Shown here in pieces: positions 1 to 7,045 of a stretch of 64,000 nt of DNA (position 1 is its first letter; every line of letters begins with the position of its first letter). The DNA comes from Siphonodentalium dalli (taxonomy: Eukaryota > Mollusca > Scaphopoda > Gadilida > Siphonodentaliidae), in assembly GCA_032622095.1 (NCBI GenBank), contig CP136064.1:494001-558000 (forward strand), given 5' to 3'. Under the pieces are notes generated by a model. It saw nothing but the letters and a program-made list of their open reading frames with translations, searched no databases and was not told the DNA's origin. The position numbers and the translations under genes are program-made.

Positions 1-433
1 ATAGCAGATACCCCTTAAAGTTGGTGACGGTGTTACTTATGTCCCTTTAAGTTGAGATACATCTGTTCCTTTAAACATACATTTGCATTCCAACATGAAG
101 ATATATATTTTCTGCAGTCATTGTAAATGACAACCCGATTCGGATATGGCCAGATTTGACATGGCGCGGTATGGAGAAACATGCGCCAAATTGAAAATAT
201 CCAACCGTACTCCACCATGGAACCAGTCTATAGCAGATACCCCTTAAAGTTGGTGACTGTGTTACTTATGTCCCTTTAAGTTGAGATACATCTGTTCCTT
301 TAAACATACATTTGCATTCCAACATGAAGATATATATTTTCTGCAGTCATTGTAAATGACAACCCGATTCGGATATGGCCAGATTTGACATGGCGCGGTA
401 TGGAGAAACAAGCGCCAAATTGAAAATATCCAA
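1..433 (-). repeat. 229-bp satellite, left flank of the retrotransposon
   Basis: This holds nearly two monomers of the window's 229-bp satellite, in the orientation where the 61-codon frame reads on the minus strand. The first complete monomer (frame 33-218) is the common 'C' variant. The second, starting at 262, is the 'L' variant, recognised by ACAAGCGCC instead of ACATGCGCC near 409. It runs normally to CCAA at 430-433 and then stops, where the retrotransposon begins. Elsewhere (17018, 19308, 21140, 28697 and others) the C and L monomers are followed by a 'K' monomer, and K is exactly what resumes at 7045. The element therefore interrupts a C-L-K-W-G cassette. Confidence 0.97.
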
Positions 434-1038
434 ATATTTTTTAAAGCGTAATAATTTGCTTGTATTAGCGTAAGTTGTTTGAATTGCGATAATAATATTG
501 AATGCTATTGTTTTCGAGAAGCTATTTCATCGAAGTGAAATGTTTACTCCGGAACTTCAATAGTTTTTCCGAGGTAGTAGATTTCTAATTATTTCTATTG
601 GACAAAATTATATTCTTGGAATTGTCAGACATTCTCATTGGTTTATTCCAAGAACAAAGGAATGCCAAAAGCGGGAGAAACTACGGAGAAAATAGCTAGT
701 CTCGTTGGCATAGGTTCAAATTAATTTGGTATGATTATTGTGCTTATACGGAGTTCTCGTTTACGACGAGATTAACGTGGTCTGCGAGACTTGACGAATG
801 TAAACAATAACATGCCAGCATGGTTTTTGATAATGCCGGTGAAATATGTTAATGGTGATTATAGTTTCTTCATTGGTTTGAACTACGGTAATGAGACTTG
901 TGCTAGAAGTTAGCTGATAGGACCATCACGTCCAGAAACAAAGGGGGGGGCTCTAAATAAACGTGATTTGTGCTGACTTTGTTGCTACTCTTGATGGTTT
1001 ATAAACCCTGAGAAAGATATGAGACCTTTCTCGAGCAT
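431..1038 (-). repeat. 3' terminal direct repeat (A2) of the retrotransposon
   Basis: Second copy of the roughly 608-bp direct repeat, at the 3' end of the element (minus strand). Its inner boundary with unique element sequence is 1038/1039, set by divergence from 7045 onward. Its outer boundary is 433/434, with CAA (431-433) shared between satellite and repeat, so the exact base is ambiguous by about three. It contains AATAAA on the minus strand (641-646 read in reverse), a possible polyadenylation signal, though this is only a hexamer match. A 10-bp inverted repeat lies at 613-622/645-654, and a stem TCTCGT/ACGAGA at 755-771. Confidence 0.93.
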
Positions 1039-1051
1039 TTATAAACCATCA
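992..1051. other. Nested palindrome across the inner edge of the 3' direct repeat
   Basis: TGATGGTTTATAAA (992-1005) and its exact reverse complement TTTATAAACCATCA (1038-1051) form 14-bp arms around 32 bases. Within these lies a second pair, GAGAAAG (1010-1016) and CTTTCTC (1026-1032). The right arm begins exactly at the last base of the direct repeat (1038). In the 5' repeat copy only the left half is present, because satellite follows at 7045. Paired arms around a spacer resemble tyrosine-recombinase target sites, so this may be the circle junction or recombination site. Inference only. Confidence 0.5.
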
Positions 1052-1277
1052 GAGGGATATGGTTAGCTTCTAGAAAATCTTTAACCTTGACATGCATTTA
1101 TTTGAATAACAAAACGTTTGACAGTAATTTTCAAAAAACATGTGATAGCCATTAAAATTTAAAACAAAAACAATCATGAATATATACATGTATACATATG
1201 GCCCATTGACTAGATCAATCAATATGTATTAATTGGTGAATATATGAAAACATATATAAGATAGTATAAGAATTTCA

Positions 1278-1613
1278 GTGATCCTCAAACCATTCTATTT
1301 GATAAATCTGATGAGTAATCCTTTTCTACGGAAGGTCTAGATGGAGTTTGATAAAGTAACTAGACTTGACAGAAAGATGACCATCTGCTTTAAGAGATGG
1401 TTGTTATTAATTCTGGTTGTATGAAGTAGATGCGTCTCACAAATTGAGATTAGATTATGTGTGCGTCCTACATGATGTAAGGACCACTGTGGGGAATAGA
1501 ATTGTTAACTGCTGGTAATGTCTGGTATCCCACACCAGTACTGTACCTATATGTACATGTGAGTCTAAGAATACTGTATTGAAGGATTTAAACAAATAGA
1601 ATGGTTGGATCAC
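1278..1613. repeat. Segment bounded by a 21/24-bp inverted repeat
   Basis: The 24 bases at 1278-1301 (starting GTGATCCTCAAACC) are the reverse complement of 1593-1613 apart from a 3-bp gap, enclosing 291 bp. The interior has smaller inverted repeats such as CCATCT/AGATGG near 1381-1400. It could be a long-range stem in the 3' untranslated RNA, or the terminal inverted repeats of a small nested element. No clear flanking target duplication is seen, so I lean to the former. Confidence 0.45.
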
Positions 1614-1630
1614 TTTAAATATGGTATAAA

Positions 1631-1653
1631 TCAAGAACCCCCATTGTTCTTGA
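1631..1653. other. Perfect 8-bp hairpin
   Basis: TCAAGAAC (1631-1638), loop CCCCATT, GTTCTTGA (1646-1653). It lies just outside the 1278-1613 inverted repeat in the 3' non-coding region of the retrotransposon. Possible RNA structure; no known motif recognised. Confidence 0.45.
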
Positions 1654-1993
1654 CCAAGTTCACTATTGGCACGATTTTTGGTATATCTTGGCTATTATAT
1701 TAATAGAATCTGTGATCTACTTGATCAAATGATTATTCATGTGATACATGCCCGTGAGGCTGTACCTGATTAGAATGAGTATGCACTTCCCTAAAATCAG
1801 AATCCCTGATTGGGAACCGATGCATACACATGCTAAATTGTATTTGGGATATATGAGGCTCTCATGTTCTGGTACCCATTTACCTTTACTTAATTTCGAA
1901 CTTATTTATTCGATAGAAGATTGATATAAGGAAGCCCCAAAGAAGCATTGAGGCATTATGATTTCTAATTGAGCCCTAAATGAGATCCTGAAT

Positions 1994-2055
1994 TTGGGGC
2001 CATCTCGCAAAGCGAGAATACCCAATCGGAGCTGGGTACCAGCGGAGAGCCCCAA
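1994..2055. other. Branched hairpin structure, cloverleaf-like
   Basis: Three nested perfect stems in 62 bases. The outer stem is TTGGGGC (1994-2000) with GCCCCAA (2049-2055). Inside it are hairpin TCTCGC-AAA-GCGAGA (2003-2017) and hairpin TACCCA (2019-2024) with TGGGTA (2033-2038), loop ATCGGAGC. The two inner hairpins are separated by one base, giving a three-way junction. GCCCCAAAGAAG, which forms the closing side, is repeated at 1934-1945 and 2049-2060. It does not match a tRNA (no anticodon arm of proper size, no B-box-like TTCGA). An RNA structure in the 3' untranslated region is plausible; function unknown. Confidence 0.6.
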
Positions 2056-2236
2056 AGAAGGGGTCACCCACCACCAGGAGCACACATTTATATTACTACC
2101 CTGAATAACTGAAATAAAATTGAAATAAATTCGATATTGGTTATATACTAGTATGAACCTATATATAAATATGCGATACAAAATTATTGGAGTGCATTAT
2201 GAATGTAGGAAGCTTTGAAGGCTAATTACTGACATT

Positions 2237-2256
2237 GGAATATAAGGTGATATTCC
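2237..2256. other. Hairpin directly after the recombinase stop
   Basis: GGAATAT (2237-2243) pairs with ATATTCC (2250-2256) around a six-base loop, five bases downstream of the recombinase TAA on the minus strand. Short and AT-rich, so it may be incidental. Confidence 0.3.
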
Positions 2257-2260
2257 TTAA

Positions 2261-3367
2261 TTAACGGGTAGGTCCATAGGACCTGACCATGGAATTATGA
2301 GCTTCCCTGATAACTGCTCTAGGAGTATGAATGTATCTTCTATAGCAGTCCGATTCCCATCGGCCGAGAGTTTTAATGAGGTGGTCTTCAAGACGGGCTG
2401 CGCATGCCGTAGTAGCTGCACCTGAACGCAAGGAGTGGCCTGAGTACATGTTAGCCGGTATACCGCAAAGTGTAAGAAGTTGTTTCAGTTTTGAAATAAA
2501 GTGGTGCCTGTACAACACTTTGGCATTGTCGGTAACGAATAATGGATCATCCAATTTAGCTCCAGAATTGTAGCGGAATTTCAAGTAAAGTGACAACAGT
2601 CGCACGGAACAAATACTAGATGTACATGTACAGAAGTAATGCACTCTGACACCTTTTCGAAAAGGGTCGGTTTTTGACTGCTTTAAGAGGATTGAAGCTT
2701 CCTTTTCATCAGGCTCAATGGCCACATCCTTGATTGCTATAAAGTTTGAATAATCCAAACTGTTGCGAACAGTAAATTCACCACAACGCAGAAATCCGAA
2801 AAAACCAACTGCAAGCGCTGTTTTCATCATAAAGCAAGTTGGGGCTGCAAATGGAATTTTATCCAGCTGAGCACATAATTTCTGTAAAATGTCAAATGTA
2901 ATTGGCAAGCGAATACGGGTGCAGATCCGATGCTGTCTTTTGATAGCTTTCAGGATTCCAGACAGCTTGGGCCAGGGCTGGCCATTATGTTGTTCTAAAG
3001 GGTTGACGCCATAGGCCGCAATGTAGAAGAAGCGGATGCCAGCTAGGTACAACTTGATTGTGGAGTAGGTCAAATTGAAATGGGCACTGCAATGAGCGAC
3101 AAATTGAAGTAGAAGGCTTTCATTCAAATGTGGTAGACCATGAGGTTGATGAATACTGATTCCGAGTGCAGATGCAAATTTATTTAAGCATTTTATGCCG
3201 CTTTCATATTGCTTTAAAGTGGATCGACTGACCGACTGCAACCACATGTTGTTAGCTATGCTGTTTAAAGATGCACCAACTCCGAATGAGTAGGGCAAGG
3301 GAATGGGAACCGGTCTGCCTCTGGTGCCAATCTTCTGAAATCCTGAAATCGACAACGGGACAAACAG
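2261..3367 (-). CDS. Tyrosine recombinase (integrase of the retrotransposon)
   Basis: Site-specific recombinase expected to insert the circular DNA copy of the element. Numbering from 3355 (364 residues). An N-terminal helical core-binding domain (about 37-145) precedes the catalytic domain. Catalytic residues are visible in order: Arg in GFLRCGE (R190), Lys near QSKTD (K228), HSLRSG giving the HxxR pair (H307, R310), Trp in GRW (W333), and the nucleophile Tyr in CYRRYIHTP (Y338 or Y341). This GRWxSxxYxxYI layout is typical of DIRS/Ngaro and Crypton recombinases. The frame is -1 relative to RT and opens at 3367. Its first ATG is at 3247 (residue 37), which would still keep the whole core-binding domain. 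It could therefore be made by internal initiation, by -1 frameshifting from RT, or by splicing to the TTTCAG at about 3340-3350. A hairpin with 7-bp stem (2237-2256) lies five bases past the stop. Confidence 0.93.
   Translation of the reverse strand: MFVPLSISGFQKIGTRGRPVPIPLPYSFGVGASLNSIANNMWLQSVSRSTLKQYESGIKCLNKFASALGISIHQPHGLPHLNESLLLQFVAHCSAHFNLTYSTIKLYLAGIRFFYIAAYGVNPLEQHNGQPWPKLSGILKAIKRQHRICTRIRLPITFDILQKLCAQLDKIPFAAPTCFMMKTALAVGFFGFLRCGEFTVRNSLDYSNFIAIKDVAIEPDEKEASILLKQSKTDPFRKGVRVHYFCTCTSSICSVRLLSLYLKFRYNSGAKLDDPLFVTDNAKVLYRHHFISKLKQLLTLCGIPANMYSGHSLRSGAATTACAARLEDHLIKTLGRWESDCYRRYIHTPRAVIREAHNSMVRSYGPTR
3265..3367 (-). promoter_or_regulatory. RT/recombinase overlap: candidate frameshift or 3' splice site
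   Basis: The end of the RT-RNase H frame and the start of the recombinase frame overlap by about 100 bp in different frames (recombinase is -1). No textbook X XXY YYZ slippery heptamer is visible. A pyrimidine-containing tract leads to GATTTCAGGATTTCAG (3351-3336, minus strand), a direct duplication of an eight-base unit ending in CAG. This is the appearance of a 3' splice acceptor. Splicing is known for some retroelements, but for this one it is only an inference. Confidence 0.35.
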
Positions 3368-4926
3368 TCAGAAATTTTGTTCGCCTTGGAAGTGATATAA
3401 GAAGATGAAAACATGAAATTACATTTTAAAGCACATAAAGTTAATCGACGTACAAGAGACATAATGACTGCAATTTTTGATCGGCCTTTCTGGAGTATGT
3501 GAACAACAGCTTCATTATCACATATAAAGATAACCCGTTTGTTTGACCACAAATGGCCCCATAGAATAGCTGCAGTACAAATAGGATAAAGTTCCATGTA
3601 GGCCATAGACCATGAATTTTTCTTAAGTTCTACAATTTCAGAGGGCCACTCATTTTGAAACCAGTGAGTTCTGAAATAGCCACCATAACCGTGAATGGAG
3701 CTTGCATCTGTAAAAAGATATAGGTCATCAGATGAGATAACGTCACTGTGCAAGAACATAGCTGCACCATTCCATGACGATAGGAACTGATCCCACATGG
3801 CTAGTTCCTTTTTGCATGCAGCAGAAATATTTACATGATATCTGAGTTCCGAGACTGTAGTGGATAATGCAATCAAGTAAGACATGAAGGATCTACCTGG
3901 AACAACGACTTTTGCTGCGAAACTTAAATGGCCTATGAGGCTGAGCAATTCTCGTTTGGTACAGGTAGATCGGTTCATGAAAGACTTGATTGTTACCCGT
4001 AGCCTGGTTAGTTTGTCATGAGGTAGCCGACATTCCATGAGTGCTGCGTCGATGGTGATACCTAAAAATTCGATACAGTGACATGGTCCTATGGATTTCT
4101 CCTCAGCTAGAGGAATGTTTGCTTGGTTAAATACTTCCAGGAGAGCATTAACAGGACCTTGAGGGTCGGCATCTGGAGGAATTATGGACATATAATCGTC
4201 CAGATAGTGCAAGAGATTAGGCACGCCAAATTTGTTAGTGGCAATCCAGCAAATTGCTTGAGAAAGTTGGTCGAAAATTTTTGGAGACGACCGACTGCCG
4301 AAACACAGTGTTTTGTAAAAATAATATTTACTGTCCCAGCAGATGCCGTAATATGGCCACAAGTCCTGTTTGATCGGGCACAATTTGAAAGCTGACTGAA
4401 TGTCGCAGTGAAAAAGATTTGGCGAACTTGAATTTGAATTTGGATTTAATTGTTGAATGATGCGAACGGCATGATCCACTGTCACATAAGTCAAAGAAAA
4501 TTCATCCTTATTAATTAATGAATTTAGCGACTGGTCCTTTTTGGATGAATGGGGAGCTGAAAGATCGACAATTAGCCGTTTCTTTTTGGAAATTTTTCTT
4601 TCAGCTATGCCGATAGGATTGATCCTGAAATTTGCAAAGGGAGGCTTGCTGAAAGGACCAATAATGAATCCTTGAGACAATTCTTTTTCTATCAATTTGT
4701 TAACATCACTGTGATTGCTTAATGCTGACTGTAAGTTTCGAAGTTCTAAGCTGCTTGAAGGTAATATTGAAACGCCAGTGTCAAAGCCAAAAGTGAAACC
4801 ATTGATCAGTTCGGAGACAAACTTTTGGTCGGGATGGTCGGATAGGGCCCACTGCAGGAATTTCACATTTACTGGAGTGGAGACACTGGTCGGAATTAAT
4901 GCCGGGTCCTCTGCACTGCCTTGAAG
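3265..4926 (-). CDS. pol: Reverse transcriptase-RNase H polyprotein segment
   Basis: RNA-dependent DNA polymerase with RNase H that would copy the element RNA. The frame is open from just after the gag UGA; numbering here starts at the GTG at 4866 (533 residues). RT: motif A FHCDIQSAF (D155), motif B FGSRSSP (189-195), motif C YLDDY (221-225, the two catalytic aspartates), motif E region EFLGITID (266-273). RNase H follows: TDAS (D387), MELYP (E425), ICDN (D450), ISDCLSR (D500), so all four acidic residues are present. No protease, no DDE integrase and no methyltransferase-like domain follow; the frame ends about 30 residues after RNase H. There is no ATG before residue about 226, so translation probably depends on gag readthrough. 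The last 34 codons overlap the recombinase frame. Family assignment is firm; expression mode is inferred. Confidence 0.93.
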   Translation of the reverse strand, partial: LQGSAEDPALIPTSVSTPVNVKFLQWALSDHPDQKFVSELINGFTFGFDTGVSILPSSSLELRNLQSALSNHSDVNKLIEKELSQGFIIGPFSKPPFANFRINPIGIAERKISKKKRLIVDLSAPHSSKKDQSLNSLINKDEFSLTYVTVDHAVRIIQQLNPNSNSSSPNLFHCDIQSAFKLCPIKQDLWPYYGICWDSKYYFYKTLCFGSRSSPKIFDQLSQAICWIATNKFGVPNLLHYLDDYMSIIPPDADPQGPVNALLEVFNQANIPLAEEKSIGPCHCIEFLGITIDAALMECRLPHDKLTRLRVTIKSFMNRSTCTKRELLSLIGHLSFAAKVVVPGRSFMSYLIALSTTVSELRYHVNISAACKKELAMWDQFLSSWNGAAMFLHSDVISSDDLYLFTDASSIHGYGGYFRTHWFQNEWPSEIVELKKNSWSMAYMELYPICTAAILWGHLWSNKRVIFICDNEAVVHILQKGRSKIAVIMSLVRRLTLCALKCNFMFSSSYITSKANKISDCLSRCRFQDFRRLAPEADRFPFPCPTHSELVHL

Positions 4927-4932
4927 TCATTT
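4927..4932 (-). promoter_or_regulatory. Probable stop-codon readthrough site between gag and RT (UGA C)
   Basis: The gag frame ends AAA TGA CTT CAA. The same frame then stays open without interruption into RT-RNase H, and no ATG occurs in it before the RT catalytic core. UGA followed by C is a recognised weak termination context. The simplest reading is a Gag-Pol fusion made by readthrough. I see no strong stem-loop immediately downstream, so the efficiency is uncertain. Alternatives are splicing that removes the UGA, or a simple nonsense mutation in this copy. Confidence 0.6.
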
Positions 4933-6285
4933 GAAATTTGGGGCGTTTTTGAAAGGCTTGAAGGGTTTTTGACTACAGACAGGTTTTGGGTGAGGACCTT
5001 TGCATAACACACACTCATGCACATATTTGCACCCCGTACCAAATGTACAACCTTTAACGGAATTGAATTGAAGACAAGACATATTATTATTTGGTGTTTG
5101 TGTTGGAGAGCCAAATGATGTGCCAAAGCGACGAGGTGCAAATGAATTTTTTGATGAATTTAGAGGACAGAATTTTTCTGAGTGCGATGGGTTTTTGCAC
5201 ACCGAGCAGCTTAGAGACCTCTGACTTGTGAACAAGGATGAATATAGGTGGGTGTCTCTCAAGGCCCAGTTCACTTTGGTACCTCGAGCTAACCATGCTG
5301 CAGCTTTTGCTGAAAAGGCGAGATGGTAAGAATAAAATGAGTCGCCATATTGACTAGCAATAGTAATTATATCTGCCAAATAGGCATCCAACTCGGCACG
5401 TCGGTTTGGGAAAACTTCGCACAGCACTGTTTTGAATTTACCAAAGGCTGTAATGAATTCTGGAAGCGAAAGATATTTTGACAGTCTCGAGTCATATTTT
5501 TCACTTCCTTTAAATGATTCCAATGGTGGCATGATCAATCTGGCGAGGTTGATGTCCTTGCCTGACAAAATGTCCGAGCGCAACTGTGCCGATATGTTCG
5601 GATCAATATCGGGTAGATTACCCATCGGAATTCCATCCGATTGCAAAAGAGAATTTGGTATACTGGTGTCCAGAGATATCAATTCTGGTGAGGCCTGGAA
5701 GAGCGAACCTGAAGCTGTACCTTGTGAATTGTGCCCATGAACACTGGTACTAGTAGTTCCTGCCATCTGCGACATGGTTTGTAGAAGCGATTGGTTGGCA
5801 GCCAATGCGTCCATCAACTGATTTTGGAAATCAGGTGCTGTCGCAATTTCGGGAGGTTGAGATGGCACCCACGTAGGAATAGGCTGGTTAATGTTATTCG
5901 AACTGTTTGTATCAGTAGCTGAGCCTCGTATTGCCGTCGGTGTCTGGACGGCGCATGAATTGGACCAATTACTGGCTATTCCTAAATCTGCTCCCGATGA
6001 TGGCACTCGGGCATTGATGGGGACGTTCAAGTCATAAATCTTTACCAGATCTGGCTTTTTAAAGTTCTCTGGCACAATTATTCCCCGAGTTTGAAGAGCT
6101 TGCCTTATTTGAACCACTGTCAAATTTCTTGGGTTCACAATTACATTCACAGCCGAGTCTTCCGAATCAGCACAATCTTGTGTGGCATTAACAAAGTCCT
6201 CAAGATTGGTCCTGGCTCTGCGCCTTGTTTGGCTTGAAGGACAAGTAGAAGTGCGCTGGGCACGACCGCGTCGGGTTTTTCCCAT
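4927..6285 (-). CDS. gag: Gag-like nucleocapsid protein with CCHC and CCCH zinc fingers
   Basis: Putative structural protein that would package the element RNA; 452 residues from the ATG at 6285, which has purine at -3 and G at +4. The frame is open further upstream but offers no other ATG. The N-terminus is very basic (KTRRGRAQR, TRRRAR). Residues about 52-87 look like a SAP-type helix-extended-loop-helix DNA-binding fold (NLTVVQIRQALQTRG then KKPDLVKIYDL). A low-complexity middle rich in S, N, Q and P is followed by a more structured segment. The C-terminus has a CX2CX4HX4C knuckle (about 360-373, CSVCKNPSHSEKFC), a CX8CX5CX3H finger (about 404-423) and a CX2CX3HX4C knuckle (about 425-437), ending in a K/P/F-rich tail. 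DIRS-type Gag proteins of invertebrates carry comparable C-terminal Cys/His clusters. It ends in UGA, in frame with RT downstream. Role inferred from position and fingers; no intact-function test possible here. Confidence 0.85.
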   Translation of the reverse strand: MGKTRRGRAQRTSTCPSSQTRRRARTNLEDFVNATQDCADSEDSAVNVIVNPRNLTVVQIRQALQTRGIIVPENFKKPDLVKIYDLNVPINARVPSSGADLGIASNWSNSCAVQTPTAIRGSATDTNSSNNINQPIPTWVPSQPPEIATAPDFQNQLMDALAANQSLLQTMSQMAGTTSTSVHGHNSQGTASGSLFQASPELISLDTSIPNSLLQSDGIPMGNLPDIDPNISAQLRSDILSGKDINLARLIMPPLESFKGSEKYDSRLSKYLSLPEFITAFGKFKTVLCEVFPNRRAELDAYLADIITIASQYGDSFYSYHLAFSAKAAAWLARGTKVNWALRDTHLYSSLFTSQRSLSCSVCKNPSHSEKFCPLNSSKNSFAPRRFGTSFGSPTQTPNNNMSCLQFNSVKGCTFGTGCKYVHECVLCKGPHPKPVCSQKPFKPFKNAPNFK

Positions 6286-6436
6286 TTCAGTGTTGACACT
6301 TTCACTTTGTCCCTGTCTTTCACTCTTTGCCAATTTTTTGAGAAACACTGCGCAAATCAGTTAAAAAACGAATGAATACGAACAGCAGAATATGCTCACA
6401 GCCGCGAGAATAAACCTATTGTCCACTAGAATAATA
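6286..6436 (-). other. Untranslated leader between 5' repeat and gag
   Basis: A 151-bp stretch between the inner end of the 5' direct repeat and the preferred gag ATG at 6285. The gag frame is open upstream to a TAA at 6361-6363 but contains no ATG before 6285. No tRNA primer-binding site is expected, because YR retroelements do not use LTR-retrotransposon priming, and I see none. Nothing else recognisable. Confidence 0.6.
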
Positions 6437-7045
6437 CAAATATTTTTTAAAGCGTAATAATTTGCTTGTATTAGCGTAAGTTGTTTGAATTGCGATAATA
6501 ATATTGAATGCTATTGTTTTCGAGAAGCTATTTCATCGAAGTGAAATGTTTACTCCGGAACTTCAATAGTTTTTCCGAGGTAGTAGATTTCTAATTATTT
6601 CTATTGGACAAAATTATATTCTTGGAATTGTCAGACATTCTCATTGGTTTATTCCAAGAACAAAGGAATGCCAAAAGCGGGAGAAACTACGGAGAAAATA
6701 GCTAGTCTCGTTGGCATAGGTTCAAATTAATTTGGTATGATTATTGTGCTTATACGGAGTTCTCGTTTACGACGAGATTAACGTGGTCTGCGAGACTTGA
6801 CGAATGTAAACAATAACATGCCAGCATGGTTTTTGATAATGCCGGTGAAATATGTTAATGGTGATTATAGTTTCTTCATTGGTTTGAACTACGGTAATGA
6901 GACTTGTGCTAGAAGTTAGCTGATAGGACCATCACGTCCAGAAACAAAGGGGGGGGGCTCTAAATAAACGTGATTTGTGCTGACTTTGTTGCTACTCTTG
7001 ATGGTTTATAAACCCTGAGAAAGATATGAGACCTTTCTCGAGCAT
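6437..7045 (-). repeat. 5' terminal direct repeat (A1) of the retrotransposon
   Basis: About 608 bp matching 431-1038 in the same orientation. By eye the only difference is the length of a G run (nine G here near 6949-6957, eight near 943-950). On the minus strand it begins ATGCTCGAGAAAGG at the satellite boundary and ends just before the 150-bp gag leader. It should carry the promoter and 5' untranslated start, but I see no convincing core promoter. Internal 10-bp inverted repeats TTCTTGGAAT/ATTCCAAGAA (6619-6660) and a six-bp-stem hairpin (about 6761-6777) are shared with the other copy. Confidence 0.93.

Larger units (their letters stand above)
1039..2260 (-). other. 3' non-coding region of the retrotransposon
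   Basis: About 1.2 kb of AT-rich sequence between the recombinase stop and the 3' direct repeat. One frame of 91 codons (1906-2181, minus) has no recognisable domain and lies across a strongly structured segment, so I do not call it a gene. In the split-repeat model of Ngaro elements the part next to 1038 would be B1, but no matching B2 is found beyond the 3' repeat. The region holds several perfect inverted repeats listed separately (2237-2256, 1994-2055, 1631-1653, 1278-1613, 992-1051). Confidence 0.7.
434..7044 (-). mobile_element. Tyrosine-recombinase retrotransposon, DIRS-like/Ngaro-like, intact
   Basis: An element of about 6.6 kb inserted in satellite DNA and read on the minus strand. 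Order: 5' direct repeat, gag, RT-RNase H, tyrosine recombinase, long 3' non-coding region, 3' direct repeat. A tyrosine recombinase in place of a DDE integrase or endonuclease, with RT and RNase H on the same strand, defines the DIRS order. The absence of a methyltransferase-like domain after RNase H, and direct rather than inverted terminal repeats, favour the Ngaro side. No SGNH hydrolase frame, which some Ngaro elements carry, is present. Ngaro elements classically have split direct repeats (A1 ... B1-A2-B2). Here only an A1/A2 pair is visible and no B2 follows A2, so the 3' end is either atypical or truncated. There is no target-site duplication, as expected for recombinase-mediated insertion. 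All three frames are open and the repeats are almost identical, indicating a recent insertion. Confidence 0.93.

Noticed and set aside
1994-2055. tRNA gene or tRNA-derived SINE
   Set aside because: The fold is cloverleaf-like but has only two inner hairpins, no T-arm consensus and no A/B box; poor fit.
1906-2181. 91-codon open frame on the minus strand in the 3' region of the retrotransposon
   Set aside because: No domain or homology I recognise; composition follows the hairpin-rich sequence it crosses; most likely chance.
4123-4395. Plus-strand open frames inside the retrotransposon (2376-2573, 4123-4395, 4715-4924, 5432-5740, 6182-6364) and minus frames 4896-5141 and 5087-5296
   Set aside because: All are shadows of the gag, RT and recombinase frames; no independent motifs.
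434-7044. LTR retrotransposon or endogenous retrovirus
   Set aside because: Despite LTR-like direct repeats there is no protease, no DDE integrase, no TG...CA ends, no primer-binding site or polypurine tract, and no target duplication; a tyrosine recombinase is present instead.
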